Positions 42,108 to 54,114 of a stretch of 64,000 nt of DNA are shown here, piece by piece (the stretch's first letter is position 1; every line of letters begins with the position of its first letter). The DNA is taken from the NCBI GenBank assembly GCA_028023455.1, contig JAQFVV010006643.1, forward strand, positions 62,001-126,000, written 5' to 3'. A program made the translations under genes and the position numbers. This DNA comes from Epiperipatus broadwayi. Lineage: Eukaryota > Onychophora > Udeonychophora > Euonychophora > Peripatidae. A model generated the notes under the pieces. That model did no database searches, was not told the DNA's origin, and saw nothing but the letters and a program-made list of their open reading frames with translations.

Positions 42108-43731
42108 AATGAATAGAGTTTTGTATAATAATACAAAAAAGAATTAATAACAATATAAAGAAATATAATTGGAAATTGACAATGAAAGTTATAGAAGAGA
42201 ATAAGAATCTCAAAAGTATAAATCAACACTTTGGTAGTAGAAGGACAGTTATTTCTGCAATAAAAGTAAAAGATGGTACTAAAAATAAAGTTTTCATCAT
42301 AAAATGTTCAAAAGAGTTCTATTAAAAATTGCGTAGTGATAAAGAACAAGAAAACAAAGTATCCCCTATGGTTTTCACATCTTTTGAATTGCCCAATATT
42401 TTAAATAAAGAAGTGAAACATGCAATTAGATTTATAAAAAAAGAAAAGAAACTCCAGGAAATGATGGAATTGTAATTGATATCTTAAAAGAAGCATGTAA
42501 AGAAATTGTTGGTAAAGTTATATGCCAAATACCTAATTGATAAAGATGAACCAGATGATTGGAATAATGCTATAATAATATTGACAATTAATTTTTTTTT
42601 TTTTAAAAAAATCAGAAATTATAGACCTATCAGTTCTAAAAAAAACCTTTTCCATGACAATTACAACTTGTTTTCAGCAAATTTTACATTCTAATCAACC
42701 AAAAGAAAAAGCAGGATTTTAAAATGGTTTTATCACAGCTGGTCACATCTAGGTACTGTGATGCCATTATGTTTTAGATTTATAGATTATAAAAATGCAT
42801 TTTCTTATATAATTAAAGTATTGGACTATCAAGATATTATCATATTCTAAAAAATATTTATCAAAAATGTAACAGCAATGATTATGATACTAAAAAGATT
42901 AACATTTAGAATATATATTACAGAGTGATTCCATATCTCCAAAATTTTCTACAACAATTTTACATGAAGTATTTTACAGATTAAAATAGAAAGCCAAGGA
43001 AGCAAAATTAAATGGAGATTATTTAAGACGTCTAAACTTTTCAGATGATGTAGTTGTTTTTGTAAATAATTCTTTAGAGCTTTATGAAATGTTACAGGAG
43101 AATATATCATATGAAAAAAATAGTAGAATTAAAGATAAATGCTATAAAAAAACTAAAATAATGTTCAATGGATTGTTTCAAAAGAAGAAAATAAAGATCC
43201 AAAATCATAAGTTAAAACAATCTAATAACTATAAATACTTTGGTCAGTTTATGAATACAGACAAAACTAAACAGGCCTTTGCTGGAAACAACTTAATATT
43301 AATAAAATAAAATGTTCTTATGAATTTGTAAAAAAAAGTTTTTAATAGGGGTTTTACCAGTTCTTGCTTATGAATGTAAGACTTGGAAAGAAAAGATATA
43401 GGGATTTTCTACCAATCAAGGAATCAAAGGTGAAATACTTGGGTGAAAGAACAAACACGGATTTCTGGAAATATTGAAAAAATTAAGAAAGCTGGACTGA
43501 ATATACTGCTAGAAAAGATAACAATAAATGGACATTAAAATTTTAAATTGGAGCCCAAAAGGTTTACAATATTTAGAAAGAGATCCCATATTACATGAAT
43601 AGAGGAAATAAATATATGTGTTACTGTATTGTGGAGAAGAGAAGTAAAAGATTGGAGAAACTGAATTAAGCATAGAAAGACATTTATTCTGCAGTGCATC
43701 AATAATGATTAAAAGTAATAATGATGAATGA
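42108..43731 (+). mobile_element. RTE-type LINE, decayed copy B, 3' part
   Basis: Continues copy B from the linker after the endonuclease to the 3' end. Readable pieces: a linker near 42180-42260, 'CMKKGQAPGNDGI'-like remnants (42420-42475), 'RNYRPIS' (about 42613-42635), the RT catalytic box as 'NFSDDVVVF' (about 43035-43062), 'NYKYFGQFMNTD' (about 43227-43262), 'VLPVLAYECKTW' (about 43353-43388) and a 3' end CTGCAGTGCATCAATAATGAT followed by a degenerate (GATGAAT) tail near 43715-43731. Reading frames are broken throughout. It keeps two aspartates in the catalytic box, which copy A has lost. Confidence 0.85.
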
Positions 43732-43882
43732 TTTAAGATGAACTTTTACAAAACAGATTCAAGTCAGTTTAGGTACTCATCAATTGGTTTAGAGTATTCT
43801 TATATCTATTTATTTAATAAATTTTGCACAATAACAGTCCTATGTATAACTAATTTAGTTAATGTCATTTTATCTCTAAAAA
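43732..43882. other. Spacer
   Basis: Short unremarkable stretch between RTE copy B and the retrocopy candidate. Confidence 0.5.
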
Positions 43883-44605
43883 TATTTTATTTTAGTTTTT
43901 AAAATAAATTTTATTGTTACTCATACAATTGATTCAAGCCATGCAAGGCTAATAGAAAGTTTCTGCTGACTCAACTAGGATGGCTCTTGTGTTCCATTCC
44001 AAAGGCTTGAAGTCTTAATTGGTAGGTGTCTCATTGTTCTGGGGCATAACATCTATATAGGCCCCATGTGTTGTTAAATAGGTATTTTGTAGACAAGAGT
44101 AGATCCTTTGCTTGCAGGGCCTTCAGATGGGTTTTAAATATTGCTGATGGGTCAGGTCTGTGTAGTGTTAATTTAGATCTGCACCTGGCCATCCATAGGG
44201 CATATGAGATAAAAGTGGCCAGGTGGATGAGGAGGTAGGGGGGGAGTAGGTATAAGAGAGTGGGGAATTTTTGTTTGAGAAAAGGGGAAAAGGTTTTTTG
44301 GGGGGCTCTGGATTTAGAAGCAGGTATGCTTCCCAGATGTTGATTTTGTTCTCGAAAGCTAAGGTGGAATTGCCATTGTGTCTGAGAAGTTTACTGACAA
44401 TGCTGTCTATCCAGGCAATGTGTGGAGATGGCGATAGGTCTGTGGGGATGCCAGGATTTATGATGACTGTTAAGGAGTATTTTTTAATAAGGCTATGGAC
44501 CAAGGAGTGCTGTTTCTGGTGCATGATTGTATTTAGTGAATGGAGGGACAAGCCGTTGAGCTTCCTGTGCTGATAAAGACGAGCTGAGCTATTTATTTTA
44601 TTTTA
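43883..44605 (-). pseudogene. Coding-like minus-strand fragment, candidate retrocopy
   Basis: A distinctly GC-richer island in AT-rich DNA. The minus strand is open for 127 codons (44551-44168), extending upstream to about 44597, and reads like a real protein ('HIAWIDSIVSKLLRHNGNST', 'INIWEAYLLLNPEPPKKPFP'). In a shifted frame below it continues 'RPDPSAIFKTHLKALQAKDL...YLFNNTWGLYRCYAPEQ' to a TGA near 44036. An AATAAA-type signal follows on the minus strand (near 43910). TATTTTATTTTA occurs at both edges (43883-43894 and 44594-44605), a possible target-site duplication, though low-complexity. I do not recognise the parent protein: a processed pseudogene or the 3' end of another retroelement are both possible. 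The 100-codon plus-strand frame is its shadow. Confidence 0.4.
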
Positions 44606-45117
44606 TAACTTCTTAAAACCAATAAAAGCAGATTAAAGTCTTGCATTGACTTCAACCTTTGAGATCTCTTTTCTATCTTAAGTGCTATTAGGATATTCAA
44701 TTTGGTTCACTTTTCAACTTGTTTAATATCTAAGCTAAAAAAATGCTGAAAAAGTTTCTTTCAGCAATACTTGAGTATTATAATGTTTATAGATTATATT
44801 CAAAACATTACCAACTTTTTAAAAACCTCCTTTGAATTGGCCAATGGCAAAACTTGCTATTAAACATTCATAATGCCATTTTAAAACTGTTCCAAAAATC
44901 ACTTTCACATAAATGAGAAGCAGAGATAGAATTAATATATCTTCTTGTTAAACATAATTTTTTATTTTAAATGCCTAACGTTTCCCTGCATAAATAGCAT
45001 TTCACTCATGCTATCATTAAGACACTAATATAAATTAATTTCAAAGCTATCATAATACTTTTTAATTAACCATTGAACGTTTTGGTCAAATTCATACAAG
45101 CAATAATATATTATAGA
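44606..45117. other. AT-rich DNA, no gene seen
   Basis: Nothing supported. Confidence 0.5.
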
Positions 45118-45337
45118 ATTAAAACAGGCAAAGCTCTCTCCATACAGTAGTGCCACTCAGTGCAGGCCAGAGTAATCAATGGATGCCAAAAGTCTTCTGC
45201 ATAAAATCTCTAACTGGTGTCCTACTCATCCATCCAGGATGAGTAAGCCATTGTGCAGAAGCCTTCTGACATCCATTGATTACTCTGGCTTGCACTGAAT
45301 GGCACTACTGTATGGAAAAAGTTTTGCCTGCTTTAAT
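45118..45337. repeat. 220-bp inverted repeat (about 84-bp arms)
   Basis: Arms about 45118-45201 and 45254-45337 are reverse complements at roughly 90%. Landmarks: CCATACAGTAGTGCCACTCA with TGAATGGCACTACTGTATGG, and GAGTAATCAATGGATG with CATCCATTGATTACTC. In the middle TACTCATCC and GGATGAGTA pair again, so nearly the whole element is palindromic. Base composition is less AT-rich than the flanks. MITE-like; no ORF. Confidence 0.9.
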
Positions 45338-45690
45338 AACAGTTATAAGCAAGCATAAGAAATGGTAATCATGTGATGTTTAGTGGTATATTATAGCATA
45401 ATGCTTTTCTTGCATTTGTCTGGCAAGAAAAAAACCTTAATTCCCTAAAGCTATTTTGAGACTTTTGTCATTCACGTCTGTGGCTAAAATCAACCTATTA
45501 ATAGTTGTCTCTATGTAATAATTGACCTGCAGCATGGTTTGCTCAGAAAATTAATTATAGCTGCGTGCAGTGTTTATATTTTATCTTTTTAATAAAACTT
45601 CCACATGGTTTGGTTCATTTGGTAAAGCATCTGTTTGTGATAAGGGACGTCTGACACTCGATCTTCTTATTAATTTCTGAGCAATAAAAC
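45338..45690. other. AT-rich DNA, no gene seen
   Basis: Nothing supported. Confidence 0.5.
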
Positions 45691-45935
45691 CATATAATAA
45701 ATAATATTTCTGTAGTGTAATTTTCACTACACCACTCTTGTGCAAGGTAAGGACTGTTTCTATGGGCTTTTAACACCTTGTGGAGGGTTGTAATCGCAAA
45801 CATATGACTAAAGATATATGTGTATAAGTTTTATGATCCCAAGATGCACATTTCGTGCTGTACCAGCATTTATTAGTTGGCTCAGACTACAATCTCTTAC
45901 ACATATCTTTATCATTGTTCAATATATATATAGCA
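45691..45935 (+). repeat. Foldback family F, copy at 45.7 kb
   Basis: Matches 10190-10415 in order: AATATTTCTGTAGTGTAATTTTCACTA, GGGCTTTTAACACCTTGTGGAGGGTTGTAATCGCAAACATATGAC, ATGATCCCAAGATGCACATTTCGTGCTGTACCAGCATTTATTAGTTGGC, CACAATCTCTTACACATATC-like end. The minus-strand frame 45615-45803 is incidental. Confidence 0.8.
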
Positions 45936-46024
45936 AATTACTACAATTTAATTGATGCGTCAAACAGGATACCCTCACAACTTGACACAAATCACTTTTT
46001 AAAAGTATATTAATATTTTCTTTT

Positions 46025-46115
46025 TTAGTTATTCATTAGACTAGAGATTATCCAATAATGAATAATGCAAGGTTTTCTGAAATATTATTTATTATTGGAT
46101 AATTTCTAGTCTAAT
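46025..46115. repeat. Inverted repeat of family F outer end
   Basis: Arms 46035-46066 and 46084-46115 (ATTAGACTAGAGATTATCCAATAATGAATAAT and its near-perfect complement) flank an 17-bp loop. The arm sequence matches 10168-10200, just outside the family F arm there, so it is probably the terminal part of the same element, about 100 bp beyond the 45.7-kb copy. Confidence 0.85.
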
Positions 46116-48630
46116 AAATGACTAATAAAATTATTAATAAAGCCATATGTCTTTTTTCTTTCTTAATGAACAGAAAATGAACACAGAAAGATAGAAAAAA
46201 AAAAATTGTTTCCATAATTGACTTGGTAATAATTAAATAAAAAACCGGAAATAATTTATTTCCATAATGACTCGAAATTACCGCGGCTACAAATTAGAAA
46301 CTCCTCTCTTTTTTTTTATTTATTGCTAATGAATATATACATATACACACACCTGTTCCAATTACCTGTTTGAAAGAATGCTCTGAGCAGTTTTAACTTA
46401 ATGGCAATAATAACGAACTCAAAAGTGAGAAATTATTGGATGAATTACAACGAAGTTAATTGTAAAAATTTCAAATAACACTGCTGTGCGTAGGAATAAA
46501 TGTACAATTTTAAAACTCAAAAAGGTTAATTATTTATAAATACGTGACACAAAACAAATAATCTGTAATATAAAAATTATTATTATTTATATGTAGTTTT
46601 TCTTTCCTACGAAATAAAGAATTTAGTAAAATTTATAAAATGATGAATATTAAAGATGTGATAAGTGATTAATATATTGCCCACTGGCAACGACTGAGTT
46701 ATTTATTGCTTGATTATAGTAAGCTATTGTATAGCTACCTCAACCTATTTTCCGGTATTAAACATGACAGATACATCATTATCTGATATTGTTCATGTCT
46801 ATACATCTCATTAATTTTTGTCTGTGTTTTAGAAAGTATAAATGCAAACTGTTAACATTAAAATGTTTTAAACAAGAATCTACCGGATTAGTTTTATAAA
46901 ACATCATCTACCCAAAATAATTAAAGCATTTAATTTAATTATATAACAACGTATTTGCATAACCGCTTAAATACATAAACACATGTGCATAAATGTATAT
47001 ATAAATATTGACAATCTTAATTATAGCAAAATGTAAGCGTAACATGAAGTCAAAAACTATTATAAAGTATGAATGAATGAACACATTCATAAATGGATGT
47101 CTATATAGAAGAATGGAAAAAATAAAATAAAAATATTGTTAGAACATGGCTGAGTCACTTTTAGAAAATTAGAATAATACAAAATAAATATCAGTATAGA
47201 TGTTTAATTTTAAAAAAAGTACAAGCATTTAAAAAATAAATGACAATATTTAAAATTATATTAATTTTTTATGTAGATATTTAAAAGCGATATAACTGTA
47301 GATTGATTAATAGATTGAAATATAGAAAGGAAGAGAGAAAGGAAAATATATACATAAATAGATAGATGGCAGGATGGATAGATATATGTAAGGATAACCA
47401 AATAAAAAGGTGTATGAATGGGTGTTTGAATAAATAGATGAACAAAAAGATGGATAGATAGATGAATGGTTAGTATCACTAATGTATAGATAGACTAATG
47501 AGTAGATAGATTTAAAAATACTATTAATCTTATAATCATATTATCAACTAATTTAGATTGGAATAGAGATATCCATTTTCAAATAAAAATGCATTTTAAT
47601 AATCTTAAAAATAGAAATGCAACATAATTATGATAGGAAAAGTGTGTGGGAAGGCAGGAGATTAAAATATAATAATATATTTTTTCAAATCTCTTAGAAT
47701 TTATTAAAATTATAAGTATTCATGAATATTTTTTGTTGTTTTTAAATATGCTTCTACGTTGTAAATATTATTAATTATCCAATATCGAAAAAGCATGTTC
47801 AAAAATTTTGTTAAATATCTTGCTTACGGTTGTACGAGTGATTTACTAGGGACTTATTATAAATTTAAAAAGGAAATAAATTCTGTAATAAATATATTTT
47901 GATGCAGAGAAAGTTTAGTAAAGTATGATAATAAAAAAAAGAGTTTGTGTTTTATTTTGATTTGGTGCGAGGGTAGAGTGTAAGTTCTGGAGTTTAGATC
48001 CATAGACTGTTGCCCAGTTCTGTTACTTCTGATAATCGAAGTTCTTATGGATCCCTTTATAATAAATCATTTTATTATTTATTAATTTAGTTAAAATATT
48101 TGACTCAGTTAACGAAAAATATTTATATTATTTGGATGTATGATTCTATATACATTGAAGTTTATTTATAATACACCGCTACATATTATGATGAAAGTTT
48201 TAAGGTAAATACTGTAAATAAAAACTAGGGTTAAATAAGATATGCGCAATCTATAAATTGGTTAATTTGATGGCAATAGGACTTGGAAATTTTTTTTAAA
48301 AAGTGATTGAATAGCTTTATTGCTCAAGAGTTGGTAAAAAGTTTGTCAAGTACCTTTTGCTCCAGACCACTTGTCTTTGGAATATATCATCGCAGCATAA
48401 TATAGTAAGCATCAGAATGCGTTATAAGTTTAATAAGTTACGCCGATTAAAAACAAAACAAACACGTCATTACTTTGGCTTTTATATATATATCATTAAC
48501 TGGTGTCTACGCTATTTTTTCCAATTCAGACAGGGATTTACAGAATGTCTGTAATGTTTTGAATGAACCTACAAAAACTTTATTTAGTAATTAGAATCAT
48601 GTACCGGAAGATTAAAAAAAATGGATATAA
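46116..48630. other. AT-rich DNA with degenerate GATA/GATG tract
   Basis: No gene. At about 47285-47515 the tetranucleotides GATA, GATG and GAAT recur many times in imperfect order (for example GATGGATAGATAGATGAATGG), an old tetranucleotide microsatellite. The 72-codon minus-strand frame over it is a by-product. Confidence 0.6.
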
Positions 48631-48766
48631 AATTAATTATATTCAAGTCTTGCGTTGGTGGTCGAGAGGTCTGCGCGACTGCCTTGCACTTGCAGGCAGT
48701 TGCCCGGGTTGCGGGTTCGCGTCCCGGCCGATGCTATGACACTTAAAAAAAATTAATTATATTCAA
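48631..48766 (+). mobile_element. tRNA-derived SINE, copy 3, with 16-bp target-site duplication
   Basis: AATTAATTATATTCAA flanks the element exactly (48631-48646 and 48751-48766). The 83-nt tRNA-like domain (48652-48734) starts GCGTTGG and ends CCGATGC, which pair over 7 bp. A-box-like TGGTCGAGAGG and B-box-like GGTTCGCGTCC are intact. The D-arm start resembles tRNA-Ser/Leu (TGGYCGAGNGG), as does the 83-nt length. The central arm (ACTGCCT...AGGCAGT) has no normal 7-nt anticodon loop, so this is a tRNA-derived element rather than a working tRNA. The tail is TATGACACTT plus an A run. GC content is far above the surroundings, and this is the best preserved of the three copies. Confidence 0.93.
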
Positions 48767-49589
48767 AAGATATATATATATATCTGATAGTACATCTAAA
48801 ATAAACACTACTAAAAAATTCTATATCAATTTTATATCACACTTACAGGTTTATGAATCAACAAGATTATCAAATAAATTTGTTCTAAGGATTTGAAAGG
48901 TACTAAATTTAATGAAGTAGTTTAACAAATAGTTCTAAGATCAGGATGATAAAATTAAAATATGTAATGCTAGAATGCAGTTATTTATTTATTAATGAGT
49001 TCAGATATTTATTATAGATAAGAATTAAACAGTCTGGTTTAACTATATAATCAATTCACCTTTATCACAAAATATAATGGATCTTTATGCGAGGACTCAC
49101 CATAGAGATCATCATCTCAAATCTTTTTTTAAAAAAATTGAAACCATTTTTACAAACATTCATCTTTTTTTTTAAATGATCGCCATTGATTTTATATAAA
49201 AAAAAAAGCATATGAATTTATTGCTTGGGAATACATAAAAAGTTCAAATGCCAAAACTGTGAATAGCAGAATAAATCCCGAGACTTCCTGATCTTAAGTC
49301 AGATACTCTACAAACTGTGCAGGGCTGTAAGATTATCATTTTATAAGATAGTTGCTTCATTAAAGCTACATAATCTGAGGATAAAATTGTGACATTCACA
49401 CTAAAACGATACAGTACAATACAGAATTTAATCATTATACAATATATAATATTATGTTTCATTATAGAATTAAAATATTGTTAATGTACTTATCTAATTT
49501 TTACCAGTGTCCTTGCAATATAACCAATGTGTTCATTTATGATCTATTCTAAGTAAAGACAATTTTCATCATTACTAACTGGAAAAATA
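48767..49589. other. AT-rich DNA, no gene seen
   Basis: Nothing supported apart from a short (AT)n at 48769-48782. Confidence 0.5.
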
Positions 49590-50360
49590 AAAAAACGGTT
49601 TTATTCAGCTCAATACATCATAATCAAAAATGTACTTTGATCACATACAATAACAAAATAAATTAATAATAAATTTTAAAATATATTCATTACTAAAATA
49701 TATCCATTCATACAATTTTGGATTAAAATTCTTATGAACAGTAATTTTGCTTGCAATAAAAAATATGGTCATCATGGTTGTAAATTATTTTGGGTAAAAA
49801 AAAAAAAAGAAGGGAATTTGATTTTCTATGCTATTTAATCAATTTTCTATTAAACTATATTATTTATTTGAAGAATTTTAAGATTAATTTCATAATTTAT
49901 TTCTGACAAATTCAAGTTAATGACTATTTTTATTGCAAATGTAAAAATTACAGTATCATCTAAAAAGAAAATACAAATTTTATTCAATACAAAACTAAAT
50001 ATAAATTTTGGTCATTTGCAACAGCAAAGTGTATCGATGTAAAATTTTAATATGTATACATTAGCTGAAATATATGCATTCAAGTAATGTTGGATTAAAA
50101 TTCTTTCATAGCAAAAATATGGTTATCATAATTGCACATTATTTTGAATAAAAAAGAAAAAATAATAATTGATACATTATGCAATTAATAATCAACTTTA
50201 TATAATTAAAGGTTGCTAAATATAAATTAAAAATATTTATTTGCTCAATTTTAAATCAGTAATCTAATAATTTATTTCTGATGCATGAAAATGGTATATT
50301 TTATCACAGACATAAAATACAATATTGGTATGATTTAACCATTTACAATCAACTATATAT
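49590..50360. repeat. Degenerate tandem repeat, period about 0.33-0.37 kb
   Basis: Two diverged units (about 49590-49915 and 49972-50290) share, in order, TTTTATTCA(G/A)..CAATAC, (T/G)TTGGATTAAAATTCTT, AAAAATATGGT(C/T)ATCAT, AATTATTTTG-like blocks and AATTTATTTCTGA. A third unit appears to start at about 50327. No coding content; it may be an old satellite fragment. Confidence 0.65.
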
Positions 50361-51942
50361 TACATTTCTTTATCTAACTTTTATTTAATTTTGATTAAAT
50401 TTATTTAAAATAAAAATAATTATCAGTGCTGTAAAATTTTAAAAAAACTTTGGTAATAAAACAGAATATTAAGTTATTTTTTTCTACATATTTTATTTTA
50501 ATTTAATGAACTATGATTCAAAAAATATCATCTTTGGACTATGTAATAATTTAAAATAGTGAATTGTTAATCAAAAAACTATAATTTTTTTTAAAAAAAT
50601 TATAGTTACTAAGATGTTTCTATATAGTATATACTTAATCATAGGTTAGTATTTATTATTATTAAAATGTTTAGTAAAATGTTTATTTATTAATTATTCT
50701 TTTATTTTGCTGCCAAGCTTTATTATTTAATTGAATTTTTATATATTTTGAATTTAAAATAATTTTTTTAAAATAAAAATTCATTATAATTGTTTATTTT
50801 TTATGTGAGGTTTTTGATTTATGAAACATTTTAAGGAACCAATTGATCTCACTGTCCAGGGTAAATTCTTATTCAATATCGATGGAGTAGATGTTTTACA
50901 TAACAAACTTGAATTTTATATACCAGTTAGAATTATCAAAACTATACTGAAAGTGCTAATTAATAAAAATAACATTTTTAAAGTACAAAAAGTTCTGAAT
51001 TTTTTTAATATGAACTAATATGAACATATGATTTGTAATTTTTAAATAAAAATAGTAGTACATAATTTAATGTATAATTTTATAATAATATAAATTTTAA
51101 AAACTTGTGTAACTTCTTAAAAAAATAATATTTTGCAAAAGAATACAAATGTGTAGCTTAGTAAAAATATTACAAAATAATGAAGCTATTATTTGTTAAC
51201 GATTTCTTAATGCATTGACAATGCACATTTGCATAATTTACAAAAATAATACAAATTAATAAAATCTTACTTTTGAAAAAAAATCAAATATTATTATTAC
51301 AATAAATGGCATACTACATTAAAATTTATTAACAAATTACATTGCTATAATTTTGTATTATTTTTTTATTAAATTACACAAAATTGTACCATTTGTTAAT
51401 TAATATTTAATAAATTTTGAAAGTTTTTACAAGTTGTATTGTGTTATTATAAAATGCAAATATTTTTTTAAAATTATATTTAATGTAACAAGGTCTTTTT
51501 TTTTGAATAATGATTGTAAACTTTTGCAAAAATACATTTACTTATTTAAAAATCAAAAATAATTATTTTTGAAAACAAATTGTTTGTTTCAACAATTATA
51601 ATAAATGGTAAAAACTGTTTAGTTTAATTAATTTTTTTAAATTAAAAAAAATTCTAATAATGTTTTTTTAATTGCAAATTGTAATGAGTAAAGAAAATTG
51701 TTTGAATTTTTTTAATATTAGCATTTTCAGTAAGGCTTTCCCAGCTTTTTCGGTTTGTAAAACTCAAATCTATTCTAGAGAAAGCCTATTCCATCAATAT
51801 TAAATAATCTAAAAAAAGTTTACATCCAATAAAAATATATGAAATAAAACTTTTACTAAATCAAGCAACATAATGTTAACAATTAATTATGATTTTGTTA
51901 AAAAATTAGAAGAATTTATTGGCAATAATAATTACAATATAT
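50361..51942. other. AT-rich DNA, no gene seen
   Basis: Extremely AT-rich. A short palindrome (ATAATTTTTTTTAAAAAAATTAT, about 50581-50603) is present. The 65-codon frame at 50821-51018 is of chance length. Confidence 0.5.
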
Positions 51943-54114
51943 TGTAATGATCCGGAGAATAGCACTTAAAGTGATCTGCACTACAGGGCGCCATATGGGC
52001 ATTTGAACCTAGAAAAATTTATAATGTAGGCAGATACATAAGTCAAAAAAAATTTTTATTTTTTATTTTATTTATATATTTTGATATCTGGTTGTTAGCC
52101 CATGTCACTAGCTCAGGGAGTAGCAGAGATTTAATAATATAATATCTTATCTAATTATATTTCAATATTAAAAAATAAATAAAATAAGCCACTGCCAGTA
52201 ATTAACATACAAAAATTTATTTACGCACATATATATATATATAAGATTTAACATGGTTATTTTAATATGTTTACTTTAACATTTAACATTATTTTTACTT
52301 TTATTTTAGATTTTTAATTTACATTTTAAATTTTATACTATTATTAGTTTGCACAGATTTGTTTAAAAATGTTGAGTATAGATCGGTTACATAGATTCCA
52401 CGGTCAAAAACATTTCAAAATAAACATAAACGATCAAAATACAAAATCATTGGTACCGTCAATTGCAGAGGGAAATTTATAAGTAACCCAATAGCATTCA
52501 CCATAAGATGCTTGCATTGTCACCAATAACTTAAAAGACCTCAGAATAAATACATTTTAGATACTCACCGTAAGGTATCATTATTTATCAAATGTCTATA
52601 TATTTTGATCAAATATGAAAACCCAAAACATAATTAACCGATAACGAATCCATGCAAGCATCTATAAACAACTTAAATTTAATGCATTTTTATTTAGTGT
52701 CGAGTATAAATAGACTACATAGAGTTGCATTTGAAGATAAAACATTCTATCCCTATTTAACCTTAGGCTAAAAGTTCGCAGTCAAACTGGCGTCAATCCA
52801 CCTGATATATCGATGTATTCAATGTAATACGAAATACGGCAGCACAAAAAGTTAAGAGAAGAAATTGCCTCTCATCAGATAGGAATACTACATCTATCTG
52901 ACAAGAAGAGCAATAAAAAAAAACTCCATAGAAAGGAACTGCGTTCTCCATCTTATAATTCCTTCCATAGGCAAACGGAAGTGTGCGGCGTATACTAGCG
53001 ATTCTGCCCGTAGCGAATCTTGCATTACATCTACTAACTACACCAATATATCCAATCCATTGACCCAATTCAACAACAACACAAATAACCTAAGATTACC
53101 CTCCCCTAATATAACTTTACAAATCTATATAGCCATTCACGCCCGACTTAAGTTTAACATTGATATATTTTAATTTATCGGAAAACAGAAATCATAATAA
53201 AACTTAAGGAACAAAAAATATAAATGGAAATGATTTAAAATAAAAAAAATATACATCAAATAACACTATTAATAAAGAATTTAGTTTGGTCAGATAGGAT
53301 TCTATTGCATTATTTGCTAAAAGGTTTTAAAATTTAGAGTTCTTATTTTTTCAAGTGTATATAAAGTTCTTACGATTTTTAAAACATCCAACTTTATCTG
53401 TTGCTTGCCATGAACATGAATTCCCATGCCGTCCTAAAGGGGTTGATCTTCTGTAGGCTGATTTATTTATTCATCTGGAGGTTTTTGCTTTAACTGGTCC
53501 TCAATGTAGAAAACGATAGTTCATTTCTCTTTCTTTCTTAGAAGAACTGAAGGGATTGAAGAGTGTGTCTTTTCAATCCCTTCTCCTTCACCTCTGCACT
53601 AACACATATCTGTTTACTCTTTATAACTAATTAATAATTTCCAAACTTTTCCTTTTATATTAATTTTAAGGATTCAATTGACATTACGTCATCGATGATG
53701 ATGATCCTTCCATTGAAGTCCAATTTCCCCGATGGATTTCTTTCATTGGCCATTCTGTTCCTATTGTTTTTCCTCTCCTATCTGACCATTGCTTATACAT
53801 TTGAAATGCCCAAGGGCTAGCTTACTAATTAAAATAATCATTTCCATTTTACAAAAGATTAATTAATTTGTTTTCAAACTTAAACATATATTTTTATCTC
53901 TAAATCTTTTCTGCAAATTTAGTTTTAAAATATTTTTCTTTAATAAAGTTTTATTTTAATAATTATTTATCTGTGCGATTTTATATATATGCAAGTTTAA
54001 AATGATTTTTTATTTTTCAATTTTTAATTCTTAAAAAGGAAGTTTTTATTTGCGAATTTTTATTCTTTTCATGTTTACTAATAAAAAACAATGTAACGTA
54101 CGTATGTGCCCATT

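Noticed and set aside
47285-47515. CRISPR-like or regulatory array
   Set aside because: The recurring GATA/GATG words are an imperfect tetranucleotide microsatellite without regular spacers, in a eukaryotic genome.
48652-48734. A functional tRNA gene
   Set aside because: Acceptor, D-arm and T-arm features are present, but the central arm lacks a 7-nt anticodon loop, and the copy has an A-tail and a 16-bp target-site duplication, so it is a SINE.
50821-51018. 65-codon ORF
   Set aside because: Reads plausibly but is within chance length for a stop frequency near 9% per codon, and nothing around it supports a gene.
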